Shown one piece after another: positions 17,658-27,629 of a stretch of 64,000 nt of DNA. The DNA lies in contig JBHGNT010000011.1 in NCBI GenBank assembly GCA_043228905.1, positions 18,228,001 through 18,292,000 on the forward strand, given 5' to 3'. The stretch comes from Azolla caroliniana. Taxonomy: Eukaryota > Polypodiophyta. The notes beneath the pieces were generated by a model. It saw only the letters and a list, made by a program, of their open reading frames with translations. It ran no database searches and was not told the DNA's origin. Numbering within the stretch: the stretch's first letter is position 1; each line of letters opens with the position of its first letter. The position numbers and the translations under genes are program-made.

Positions 17658-20279
17658 CTACGCGGTCTTCATCTTTAAAGACCTGTCACCGGTTCTCTCG
17701 GAGTCGGACTCGCGTCGGTCTGACTCGTTCCTTTCCGTGCCGGAATCCGACACCTTCTTCTTCCCTTTCTCTTTGCGCGTAAGCCGTCTCCTCGGCTTCC
17801 TGCGCGGGGAATGCACGGCCGAGTCTCCACTACTCGCCGGCTCTTCATCGGACTGGTCATACCGACTCAGTCGTCCAATTGGTCCACTTAACCGGAGTGA
17901 AATCGGACTCTCTTCGCGGGTCTTGATTTCTGGCTCATCCGGAGGCATCTCAGCCTCGCTGACCTCATCGTCAGAACTCGTATTGGAGTCGGGGTTCCGA
18001 GTCGAGGGCAGGTACCAGGACGCGGACTCGTCAAACACAATGTCGCGGCTGACACGCGCTTGTTTGGTGCGAGGGTTATAACACTTATAACCCTTCTGCT
18101 CGTCCGAGTAACCGACCAAGATGCACTTCTCGGCCTTTGCGTCCAGCTTCCTCCTTTTCTCCTTCGGTACATGCACATATGCAATGCTACCGAACACCCT
18201 CAAGTGTCGCAAGTTCGGCTTCGTTCCGAAATATAGCACGTGCGCCGACACTTTATCTCCGATCCGGTTTTGGATGTATACCGCGGTCCTTACCACCTCG
18301 GCCCAGTAGAACTTGGGCAAGCTCTTCTCCTCCAGCATCGCCCGTGCTACTTCCACAATCGACCGATTCTTTCTCTCGGCCACGCCATTCTGCTCCGGCG
18401 TGTATCTACAACTGAATTCGCGGCGAATTCCCATTTGTTGTAGGTAACCGTTGAATTGACCGGAAAAGTACTCTTTTCCGCCATCCGACCGCAGGCACTT
18501 GAACTTTCGTCCCGTTTCGGCTTCCACGAACCCTTTGAGGTCCCAGAAACAGTCGAAGACTTTGCTCTTCCTCTCAATGAGGTAGATCCACGTGTGCCGC
18601 GTGTGGTCGTCGATGAAGGAGACGAAATATCGGCTCCCGCCAAGACTAGCGTTTTGTGTCGGCCCCCACACATCGGAGTGTATAAGGTCGAGCTTGTTCC
18701 GGCTCCGGTTTCGCTCGTTGGGGAAAGGAAGTCGGTGTTGCTTCCCGAGCTGGCAAGCTTCACAAATTTGTGCCTTTCGGCCACTAAACTTGGGCAATCC
18801 GAACACTGCCTGTTTCGATTGCAGATCTTGAAGCCGCTGGTGGTTGACGTGGCCTATCCGCTTGTGCCACAAGTCGATGTCCGACTCGGTCTTTTGTCCC
18901 TTCGCGAACATTGCGGTGCCGCCGTCAGTGGAGTCGAGGATGAACATCCTCCCGTCTCTGCGCCCTTGCGCAATCACATGGCCTTCTTCCTCAATGAAGC
19001 ACCCGAGGTGTGTAAACCGAACCTCCATCCCTTGGTCGACGATCTGTCCAACCGAGACCAAGTTCTTTGTGATTGTCGGAACGTGCAGCACGTTCTTGAG
19101 TTTCCCTTTCTGCCCCACATGGCTAAGGGGAACTTCTCCGACATTCGCGATCGGATGCGGAGTGTCGTCTCCTGTTGCGACTACTCCAGGTTGTATCGGT
19201 TTTTCAAGGTACGAGAACCACTCCTTATGGCTCGTCATGTGGTTTGACGCGCCGGAGTCTACGTACCACACCTCGTCCGATCTCGGGGTGCTCTGTTTCA
19301 TTGAGTTTGCTTCGTGTCTCGTCACGAAGACAGACCCTTCTCCGGCTCTCCCGGAGTCTTCAGCGTAGTGCGATCGCTGCCGATTTCCCTTGTCGGTATG
19401 TCTAGAGCCGTTCCCGGAACCAGTTCTCTCCGAATCAGCGCGCTTCTTCCAGCACTCACTTTCCCTGTGGCCTTTCTTGCCACAGTACCAGCACTCCGCG
19501 ATGGCCTTCCCTTGCCGGTTCTCATCGCTTCGACTCCCCCTGTTTCCGGAGGGTTCGGAGTTGCTATCGGCATCACTTCGGTGCCTTCTTCCTTGATCAC
19601 GTCGGCCGCCTCCATTGCGCGCCGACTCGCCTCGTCCGCCACGACCACGGGGCCTTTCTCCCTCCGTGTACAACATCTTGTTGTCGGTATGCGTGCTCGT
19701 CGACGCACCCGCGTGGTTCTCCTCTACCAGGAGCATCGACTGTAAGTCGAAAAAGGACGGCGTATTCTCCCGAGTACACACAGCCGTTCGGAACGCTCCG
19801 AACTTCGACGCCAAACCTCTGAGACAGATCTGGACCATCTCGCTCTCCTCGATGTTCACCTCTATGGAGGCGAGGGAGTTGCAGATATCCTTGATCTTCG
19901 AGGTATAGTCCGCCACCGACAAGTCGCATTGTCGTAGGTTGCTCAACTCCTGTCGGAGCTGCAGCTTCCTAGCTGTGGTGCTCGCGGCGAAAATCTTCTT
20001 CAGATTTTCCCACGCACCCTTCGGCGTCTTTGCATCCCGAACATAGCTCAATAGTTGTTCGCCCACACACGACGCGAAGCAGTATAGTACCCTGCTCGCT
20101 GATTGCTCCCACGACGGGAAGTCTTTGTGTGTCGATTCGGGTGCCGCGTCATTAGCTCCTTCGACATAACTCCAGTAGCCATGCCCGAGCAGGTACTGGT
20201 GCATCTTGTAGGACCAAGACGCGTAGTTGGTTCTGTCAAGCTTCTCTGTTGGAAGCGATCTCGCCATGCCTCTATCCAT
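17658..20279 (-). CDS. Copia-1 gag-protease-integrase polyprotein (873 codons)
   Basis: Starts at ATG 20279, about 55 bases after the primer site. Order: UBN2-type gag (1-250), CCHC knuckle starting at Cys 263 (CWYCGKKGHRESEC), aspartic protease WYVDSGASNHM with Asp 341, GAG-pre-integrase (DLWHKRIGHVNHQRL, about residue 455), integrase core with HSDVWGP, RSDGGKEY and NGVAERKNR (near 632), then an acidic and Lys-rich linker. It ends at a TAG in the linker before RT; in intact copia elements this is one ORF with RT and RNase H, so this is a truncated product of a damaged element. Confidence 0.85.
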   Translation of the reverse strand: MDRGMARSLPTEKLDRTNYASWSYKMHQYLLGHGYWSYVEGANDAAPESTHKDFPSWEQSASRVLYCFASCVGEQLLSYVRDAKTPKGAWENLKKIFAASTTARKLQLRQELSNLRQCDLSVADYTSKIKDICNSLASIEVNIEESEMVQICLRGLASKFGAFRTAVCTRENTPSFFDLQSMLLVEENHAGASTSTHTDNKMLYTEGERPRGRGGRGESARNGGGRRDQGRRHRSDADSNSEPSGNRGSRSDENRQGKAIAECWYCGKKGHRESECWKKRADSERTGSGNGSRHTDKGNRQRSHYAEDSGRAGEGSVFVTRHEANSMKQSTPRSDEVWYVDSGASNHMTSHKEWFSYLEKPIQPGVVATGDDTPHPIANVGEVPLSHVGQKGKLKNVLHVPTITKNLVSVGQIVDQGMEVRFTHLGCFIEEEGHVIAQGRRDGRMFILDSTDGGTAMFAKGQKTESDIDLWHKRIGHVNHQRLQDLQSKQAVFGLPKFSGRKAQICEACQLGKQHRLPFPNERNRSRNKLDLIHSDVWGPTQNASLGGSRYFVSFIDDHTRHTWIYLIERKSKVFDCFWDLKGFVEAETGRKFKCLRSDGGKEYFSGQFNGYLQQMGIRREFSCRYTPEQNGVAERKNRSIVEVARAMLEEKSLPKFYWAEVVRTAVYIQNRIGDKVSAHVLYFGTKPNLRHLRVFGSIAYVHVPKEKRRKLDAKAEKCILVGYSDEQKGYKCYNPRTKQARVSRDIVFDESASWYLPSTRNPDSNTSSDDEVSEAEMPPDEPEIKTREESPISLRLSGPIGRLSRYDQSDEEPASSGDSAVHSPRRKPRRRLTRKEKGKKKVSDSGTERNESDRRESDSERTGDRSLKMKTA

Positions 20280-20333
20280 CGTTCTTCTTGTTCTTCTTCG
20301 TCAAGCTGTGTCGGCTGCAGAGAGGTTCTCAAC

Positions 20334-20351
20334 CCTCGCACTCTGATACCA
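20334..20351 (-). other. Copia-1 primer-binding site, initiator tRNA-Met
   Basis: On the minus strand TGGTATCAGAGTGCGAGG directly follows the 5' LTR. TGGTATCAGAG is the usual plant copia primer site complementary to initiator tRNA-Met. Confidence 0.85.
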
Positions 20352-20713
20352 TGTAGAAAGTAGCGTGTGGAAGCAAGTATGAAGACAGAACAGAGGAAGG
20401 AAACTCAGGTTCAATGGAGAGCTTAGGCTTACACGATATACGCGGGAGAGACAAAGAGAGAAACACAAAAAACTATATTCAACAATAATACTCAATCTCT
20501 GTACATAAGACGTGCTCAGTGAGCACTTTTATACAAGTCCTAGAAGGACTGACCGAAGTACTGACAGTACTTCAATGCTCATCAAGAGCCCCTACACTAA
20601 CTCCCAAATATATTCCTCACGGAATATCTTTCCTAACGACCTCCCGATTTATGTACTCGGCCTAACCGATCGGTCCCAACCGATCCGGCCGATGTTGAGC
20701 TTGTCTCTCAACA
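20352..20713 (-). repeat. Copia-1 5' LTR (362 bp)
   Basis: On the minus strand it starts TGTTGAGAGACAAGC and ends CTACTTTCTACA, next to the primer site. A TATAAAAG box is visible on the minus strand near 20530. The other LTR survives in the window only as the 34-base stub at 1048-1081. Confidence 0.85.
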
Positions 20714-20842
20714 AGCATGTGTTCGGCTTGCACATTGCTCCTCGTTCGAACGTGATTTTCTTCGACCCGTAGCATTGACTGGAGATCAAAGAATGAGGAA
20801 GGATTCTCCCTTGCGAGGATGACCAACCTTATCGCGCCGAAC
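20714..20842 (-). pseudogene. Gag fragment of another copia element, target of Copia-1
   Basis: The minus strand encodes an open stretch with FFDLQSMLRVEENH, closely matching the Copia-1 gag (FFDLQSMLLVEENH), and an upstream FGAIR block matching FGAFR. It runs straight into the Copia-1 LTR at 20713, so Copia-1 inserted into a related copia gag. No primer site or gag start remains. Confidence 0.7.
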
Positions 20843-20844
20843 CG

Positions 20845-21126
20845 TTACAGGAAACAATAAAACTTATTAACAAGGAGTAAGAATGAACCAATCAACCATT
20901 ACAAAGAGGAGGAGAAGGTGCTTACGTAGTCACCTTCTCTCTTTGTTCTCTTACTACAACCACTACTTACAAAAGAGGTGGAGACTTAATTATCTACTAA
21001 ATATGTGTCATAGAGCCTTAAACTTCTATGACACACTAGTTACTATACTTGGAGGTGGGGTGTTCACACACTTGAGTATACTAAGGTGTGTTCCCACACT
21101 AGGGAAGTTGAGTTTGATTCTCAACA
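20845..21126 (-). repeat. Possible decayed copia LTR
   Basis: On the minus strand it starts TGTTGAGAATCAAACTCAAC at 21126, the same style as the Copia-1 LTR start, and lies just upstream of the old gag fragment. It holds a 9-bp stem hairpin (GAGAAGGTG/CACCTTCTC, near 20911-20940). The expected CA end and primer site are not recognisable, so a deletion would be needed between it and the gag remnant. Confidence 0.35.
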
Positions 21127-22720
21127 TTGACTTATGAAAGTAATCTATAACAACTCAAACAAAGGCATCAAAAAGTTTGACAAAGATTAATGTTAGTTAA
21201 GCTTATAATGATTATAATCTATAATATGTCAAGGCCATTCATGACAATACTACCAAAACAATAATTTGATGTCAAAACAAGTGATGAGGATCAATGCTAC
21301 ATTAACAATGAAGATAATCTATAACAATCCAAAGTCATACATGAATATTACCAAAACAATATTGTGGTGCCAAAACATTGATGAGGGTTAGTCCTAGTTT
21401 AACCTACATAGATAAACTACATTAGCTCAATAATACACAGGAGTAATTAAAGAAAAGGATATGGTGGCATTAAAAAAACTCGACAATGACCTACAAAGGT
21501 AGTCTATAATATTTCAAGATCAAACATGACTTTGGCTATAAATAAATGATATGGTGACATCAAATAACATGGTTTTAGATAGAAGATACATATATTATTA
21601 TGATAGCAAGGATCAACACTAGACTAATATATGCATGCTATTATAGTAGCCAACTTTACGATTATAGGCACCAAATCCCACTTACCACTAAAACAAAGAA
21701 CAACGATTCCAAAAGCATGATTTCAAATAAAAGAAGCACACCTAGGCGTGTGACTAAGGAAAAGGAAGTAATTGGGTAACGATAGCACCTACAAGCACTT
21801 TTTTAAGCATGACTTCAAGTCTAAGACTCATACATAAGCATTAAGAAATTATACATAATAAGGCACTAAAGAAAAGGAAGCAATTGGATAAGGATAAACA
21901 CAAACATGACCCTTCATTATCAAATAATTTTTTATTAATATAACATTGTATGCCGATTTTGCTTATATATTAATTACTATTTGAACTTTTAGCAAGGTGA
22001 AGTGAGGCTTTCATATGTACCAATATTTGGTTAAATTCAACAATTGTATATTAGTTAAGGTAATGAGATATTTGAAACATTAGGCTATGCATGAATCCTC
22101 TAGTGCAAGTGGGTTCATTAATAATATACTCCACAATGGTTGGTCTTGTTCACAAATAATAGATTTTACCTCCTTAATGTGTCAAGCACATCATGCACTT
22201 GCATGGGATCAATGCTATGGTCTTATGACATCAATGACTACATTCGAGAGATACATGAAAATTAGAATTTCAACAGAGAATGTCCCCGTGTATTCATGAG
22301 AACCAACGATGATACTTCACAATAATACTTTATGGATGTTGACAACCTTCACGATCACCCTTTTTCTTATTGACTTTGTATGGATAAAGCTATAGAATGA
22401 CTTAATGCTGATATATCCATGTTAAGCTAAAACAATGGCAACCTTTCCTAAAAATCAACCCTATTTCCAATTCCATCCTATTCATTTGTTACTATGGTGG
22501 TGATTTCTATCTATGTAATCATCTCAATGTTTTCGTGGATGAATAGATGCAAGATTTGATGGATGCCATGCTAAAGTTAAGAGACATCCAGCCTGTTAAG
22601 GATGAACAGAAATCATGAATGGAAGTGTGATAGGTAGGATGGAATCGAACCATGGAATCGAACCAATAGCAATCATGTAGCCATTGGGGCACCTTTGGAT
22701 GTTTGGGAGTAGATCATTAG
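21127..22720. other. AT-rich spacer with degenerate tandem repeats, no gene
   Basis: No convincing reading frame. From about 21130 to 21560 the motifs AATCTATAA, CCAAAACAAT and GATGAGG recur about every 110-120 bases, suggesting three or four worn copies of a tandem unit. Near 22640-22665 a 16-base stretch with GGAATCGAACCA is directly repeated. Confidence 0.4.
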
Positions 22721-22739
22721 ATGGTTACGACATCTTTTT

Positions 22740-22769
22740 CTTTCTCTCTCTCTCTCTCTCTCTCTCATG
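22740..22769. repeat. CT microsatellite
   Basis: An uninterrupted (CT) run of about 13 units following a T-rich stretch. Confidence 0.9.
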
Positions 22770-23083
22770 TTTTGCGGGTTCATGAACAAACTATAAAATT
22801 ATATCGGGTTGTGTTGTTTAGTCAGGTGAGGATGTGTGCGAGTCACTTGTCGGGGAACATTTTTGGGTGGGCTTTCGTCAATATAGATAGGTTTGTCTGG
22901 GATCGCGGCATGCAAATATGTTTTATTGCCCCACCAGAGTTCAAATCTCCGCGGAGCGGAGCCACTCCAAAAGCCACAATAACATTCCCAAGTGAAGATA
23001 TATGTATGCATAGTAATGTTAAGTGAGGATATTATCGCATGGGCCCCTGAGAGAACTAGCTACTGGAAATTGGATGAGATGAG
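22770..23083. other. Spacer before the BtuF/PP-loop gene, possibly a short interspersed repeat
   Basis: No reading frame of interest. It holds GAGTTCAAATCTCC at about 22938, similar to a polymerase III B box, and palindromic CTCCGCGGAG. A tRNA-derived SINE is possible but no A box is clear. The promoter of the gene starting at 23091 must overlap this stretch; I see no strong TATA box. Confidence 0.25.
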
Positions 23084-23090
23084 ATGAAGC

Positions 23091-26000
23091 ATGGCTTCTT
23101 CTTCTTCTTCTTCTTCTTCTTCTACCTCCTCCTCCTCCCCTTCTTCTTCTCTGCGAGTTCTGTGTTTAACTCAAGGGGCCTTAGACGCTATATGTGCCCT
23201 TGGTCTTCAAGATTGCCTTGTTGGGCGAACACACGAATGCACGCAACCCCCCTCTGTTCTTCATCTCCCCTGTTTCTCCTCATGTGAAAACAGCTCCTCA
23301 CGTAAGGTAAATCTCCTGCAAGTTTATAGATGATAAAACCCACCATGAGCGGATAAATCTCCTGCAAGTTCATAGATGATAAAACCCACATGAGTGACAT
23401 GGCATGTATGCGTGTAAGGGTGTGTGTATGTATGTATGTTTGTATGCGTGAATGTATTTATGTAGCTACACATAATGCATGTACATATATAGGTGTGTAT
23501 GTATGTATGTATGCGTGAATGCATTTGTGTAGGTATACACAATGCATACATGCACGTATGTCTTTATGCAGGTTATGTAAGTGTGAATGTATGTAGGTAT
23601 GCATGTGAGTGTATGTATATTTACCCGTCTGATCTTTAATGAGTGTTGCTTGTTTCAGCTTGGACTCAGCTTGAACTGGGAACTGTTGAAAGATTTAAAA
23701 CCAGATGTGATCTTTACTCAAAACCAGATCAATTCTGATGATGCAGACTTTCATCGACAGATTCATTGGAAAGACATTAACAATTGTAGAGTTGTCTATC
23801 TTCAATCCAGTACTGTAGGTTTCATCCTTTTATTTGCATTTCTCAAGCGTGTTTGAGCAAGTTTCCTCTGTTTAAATACATCTTTTGAAATAGTTTTGGT
23901 CAATTTTTCCTTTTTTCATCTGCATTTTCGTCAAGGATGATTGATCATCTCATAATGCCCCAAATTTTTGAAAGGTAATGTACGTCCACTCTCAAAATCT
24001 AGACTGCACATCTTAATCTGCATTTTTCCCATCACAATTGAACATCTCATAATGGGTTAAAATTATGAAACAGATACATGTCGATTTTGATTCACTGGTT
24101 ACTGGCATAGGATAGAGTTCATGAGTTAGAGACAATTGCACATGATTATTTGTGTTGTGTTGACGATTTTGAAAGAGTACGTTTGCTACTTTTGATTTTC
24201 AGGTGGAGGATATATTTCATAATCTAGAAACCATTGCACAATATTGTGGGGTTGGAAAGGAGGGAGGAAAGCTGGTGTCGGCATTGCAATTAAAATGGAA
24301 GAGGATAAAGCAAAAGACTCCACAATGGGCCGATGGCATGCCTCGGGTCAATGTTGCATGCATTTCTTGTGCAAATCCATTAACTTCATCAGGTTACTGG
24401 ATTCCAGAGATAATAAGCTCTGCTGGGGGCTTGAGTTTATGTAGTAAAATAGGTCACCCAAACGAATCTATGACTTTAAAAGACCTTGTGGGAAGTGAGC
24501 CAGATGTTATAGTCTACCTATGTCGAGGACTTCATTTCGGGATCATAGCTAGAGAGTTGTCTCGGCTTGTCACTTCAAATGAGTGGAGGAAAATCAAAGC
24601 AATTAAGGCCAACCGATTCTTTGTAATTGATTCAAATAAGTATGTGACTAAATCCAAGCATTATGGTTGCGTCTGACATCAGTCATCCTGGTCATTGTGA
24701 TTGCACGTCATTCATCCCATTTGGTTGTTATGGCTGCTTGTTTTGTGACTCATTGTATGCCACCATTATGGTTGCTTGTCAATGGTCTGTAATTCGTCGT
24801 ATGTGGTCGTTACATTTGCTTGCAATGTCCACTCATCCTATACTTGTTTCTGCAGGTTTTTTATAGATTCAGCTCCAAATGTGGTTCTCTCCACAGAAAT
24901 AATGGCAGAGATTTTGCATGGATTTGAGTATGGTCATGCTGGTAAGGGATTTTTAAGATGGACAGATCCTTCAGTTACGAAACAGTGGCATGCTCACAAG
25001 AACCAGTTTCAAAGCATGCCTGAAACCTGCCCAAATGCACATGATCATTCAAAATGTGTGACAAAAATGCCTGTTTTTGCAAAAGGAAAAGATCAGGATG
25101 TGGTTGGTTCTAATCTTGAGATTGATGGATGGGGTAAAGATGAAGTTGTAGAGACAATAAACAAAGGTATGTTAATCAATAGAGCTGTAATAACTGAAGT
25201 GAGTAATCCATCAAGATCATATGATGTAAATAGTGTGTATTCTAGTAGTCCTTGTGACAAATGGCCGAATCCAGTTATGGAAATGCACTCTTACAAACCA
25301 CCCACAAGACTACCAATTCGGAAGGCAGTGAGCTCTCTCAGTTCTTTTTATGTGTGTGAGCATGAGGAAGTCAAAGAAGAGAAAAAATATGCACAGAAAG
25401 TTTGTGGTTCTTTAAAGCAACCCTTTATTAGCAAGAAAATAGAAGTATCTGAGAGATATCTATATGAACAAGAAATCATATCAAAAGTATGGGCAATTAC
25501 GCAATCTGCAGCAAAGAATCGGGCTATAATTGCTACAAGTCTGAATTCTAAAAGTTCAATCCTGATGAAATTTTCTGGAGCCAGTTCAATATCAAAAAAC
25601 GAAAGACCAAAGCTTTCATCTGGTAACATATCTGTGGACAGTTTCAAAGATGATGTGAACAAAAGGAAGAAAATCTCTTGTTCCCCACCCTTAAATCTAG
25701 TATTGCAAGGCATGCCTAAAATGGCGAGGCTTCTTAGAAACTCTTTTCTTAAAACACTTGCTGACTTGCAATCTGTGGAATGTCTTCTACTTAGTGGAGG
25801 TCTAGCCTCTAGTACTCTTTATGAAATAGTTCCACAGGTTAGTTCAAAGTGTTTCAAGATGGGTTTTACAGTATTGGCTGGGCCAGAAGCAATGGACACT
25901 GCTTATGCGGGAGTAGTTGCAAAGCATAAGGCCATCGACCATGTGATCGTTGGTGACAAGAGTAAAGAATCCGCTATACTTTTGCTTGCAAAGGAGCTCC

Positions 26001-27629
26001 CATTTGTTGTTGAGAACGTGAAAACTTTTGATCCATTTCAGGTATGTGTGTCTTCACTGTTTTTCAATTCCAATAGCCTACACCCAAACCTTAAATCCCG
26101 AATTTGTTGTTGTCAAGTTCTTACGTTTAGAATTTTTGGTGATTAAATCAGATACGTGGGTGTGTACCAATATCTGCAGCCTTGAGAGAGGCTAAAATCA
26201 GAGGATTTAAGTGTGTCGTTACAGGTGATGGATTGGATGAGCTCCTTTTGAGGTATGTGCTTTGCTTTAGTGAATTCTAGACAAATGTGGAGCATTTGTG
26301 CTTTCTACTGAATCAAAATTTACATTGTAGGGATGGACCTGTATTGACAGAGGCACAAGTTTTCCAACTTGAAATCTCAAATATTCTCTCTAAATCAGTG
26401 GTACTCTTGGGTGAGGCCTTAGGTATTAAGGTGAGTTTTAAGAACCCTTCTAGATGGATATCTCTAAAACAAGAGAAAACACTTCCCTTGTGACTAAGGT
26501 GTATTGTAATTGTGTATTTTCCTCTGTAGGTGATTCAACCTTTTTTGGACCCTAAATTTGTAGAAGAATGCAAGGCATTGCGTCCTTTTGGAGCCCAAAC
26601 TTTTGAGGGTGCAAGATCAATGTGGAAAAAGGCATTTCCGGAAGTATCTTACTGGTGCAAAAGGAAGAACTCCATTGAGGTAATTTCCATTACATACTAA
26701 AATATTATTCTAAGCTTATGTTCTGAATAATTAACTTATTTAGTTAGAGGCAGGACTATTTTCTGATTCTTTTGCTAAGCCCCAGGCTTATTAATGATGA
26801 ATATTACAATATTACCACGAGAGGCAACACTCGTCCTTTTAAAGTATATCATGTTCATGTTGGTTATTAAACATTTAGGGATGCAATTGATCTGTTTTTT
26901 TTGTTGTTATTTTAGTTTGGAAGTGGCATGCATTATGTAACTGAGTATTTCACTTCGGCAATACCTACCTTTATTCTTGCAAATAAAGCAAAGCTTGTCC
27001 ACCTAAAAGAGAGAGTACACATTCACAGCACTGAACAATTGGTCTATTACCGAGCTTTCAAGAGGATCTTCAAGGGGAAGATACCAAAGGGCATGTTGCG
27101 CTGGCAAAGGGATCCATGTTCCCAATGTGGTTATCAACTCTCGTTGGATATTAATTGGTATTGTTTAGTATGTGGATTTTGCAAAGCCCATCAAGGTAGA
27201 CCATCACATACAAGAGAAGTGCTTCAACTTACTCTCCCAAAAGAGCTGGATAGAGGAAGCTTCCCGAACATGACAATGCGTATGCATGAAGAAACTGGGG
27301 TAGAAAAAGATAGTGGTAGATGTGGAGGTATACTAACTAATGAGCCAAGGAAGATGGATTCCCAATATCACAAAGAGGCTGAAGCTTTTCTGAAGCATGA
27401 TGATGGAGAAGCCAACAACAAGGTTAGCACAAAGAAAGGTAATAGCTTATTAAAAAAAGGTAACCAATGTGTGAGTAGAACTAACAATCTGGTTGGAAAA
27501 TCCACAAATCCAAAACTTTTGCCAGAGTCTCGTCAAACATATGACAAACAAAAAAAGCAGAGGTATGTAGCTCTTTTAGGAGCAGCTTCAGCTGGTTTGC
27601 TCTTGCTTCTACAACTATCCAAGGGGTAA
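23091..27629 (+). CDS. BtuF-like domain fused to asparagine-synthetase-type PP-loop domain, with zinc ribbon and hydrophobic tail
   Basis: Exons 23091-23306, 23659-23814, 24203-24639, 24856-26041, 26152-26252, 26331-26430, 26530-26679 and 26916-27629; all junctions fit GT-AG and phase, giving 1019 residues. After a poly-Ser start (TTC repeat), residues 20-300 resemble cobalamin/siderophore substrate-binding proteins (ALGLQDCLVGRTHEC, LKPDVIFTQ, WIPEIISSAGG). A low-complexity linker follows. Residues 575-780 resemble the synthetase half of asparagine synthetase: SGGLASS at about 583, GDGLDELL at 690 and PFLD at 736; there is no glutaminase half. A CX2C-X11-CX2C ribbon (Cys 850, 853, 865, 868) and a terminal hydrophobic helix (last 20 residues) complete it. 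Function unknown; ATP-dependent amidation or adenylation of a bound ligand is only a guess. Confidence 0.8.
23306..23395. repeat. 45-bp tandem duplication spanning the first splice donor
   Basis: Two copies (about 23306-23350 and 23351-23395) of a unit with ATCTCCTGCAAGTT and AGATGATAAAACCCA. The first copy contains the intron 1 donor AAG/GTAAAT; the second reads GGATAAAT and has lost it. Confidence 0.75.
23410..23625. repeat. GTAT-rich simple repeat in intron 1
   Basis: Runs of GTAT and TGTA with an imperfect internal duplication of about 80 bases (both halves contain GCGTGAATG and CACAATGCAT-like blocks). Intronic. Confidence 0.7.

Larger units (their letters stand above)
1048..20713 (-). 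mobile_element. Copia-1: Ty1/copia retrotransposon split by two Gypsy insertions and one LTR element
   Basis: On the minus strand the order is 5' LTR (20352-20713), initiator-Met primer site, gag-protease-integrase frame (17658-20279), linker and start of RT (17452-17657), Gypsy-2, rest of RT and RNase H (8354-10287), Gypsy-1, polypurine tract (1082-1095) and a 34-base stub of the 3' LTR (1048-1081). PR-IN-RT-RH order defines copia. It is itself inserted in another copia gag (20714-20842). Lesions include four in-frame stops, a one-base frameshift near 10222 and YVND in place of the RT active-site YVDD, so it is not autonomous. Confidence 0.85.

Noticed and set aside
22640-23050. tRNA-derived SINE with B-box-like GGTTCGATTCC (minus) or GAGTTCAAATCTCC (plus)
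   Set aside because: Single B-box-like strings without a clear A box, poly(A) tail or target duplication; not enough to call.
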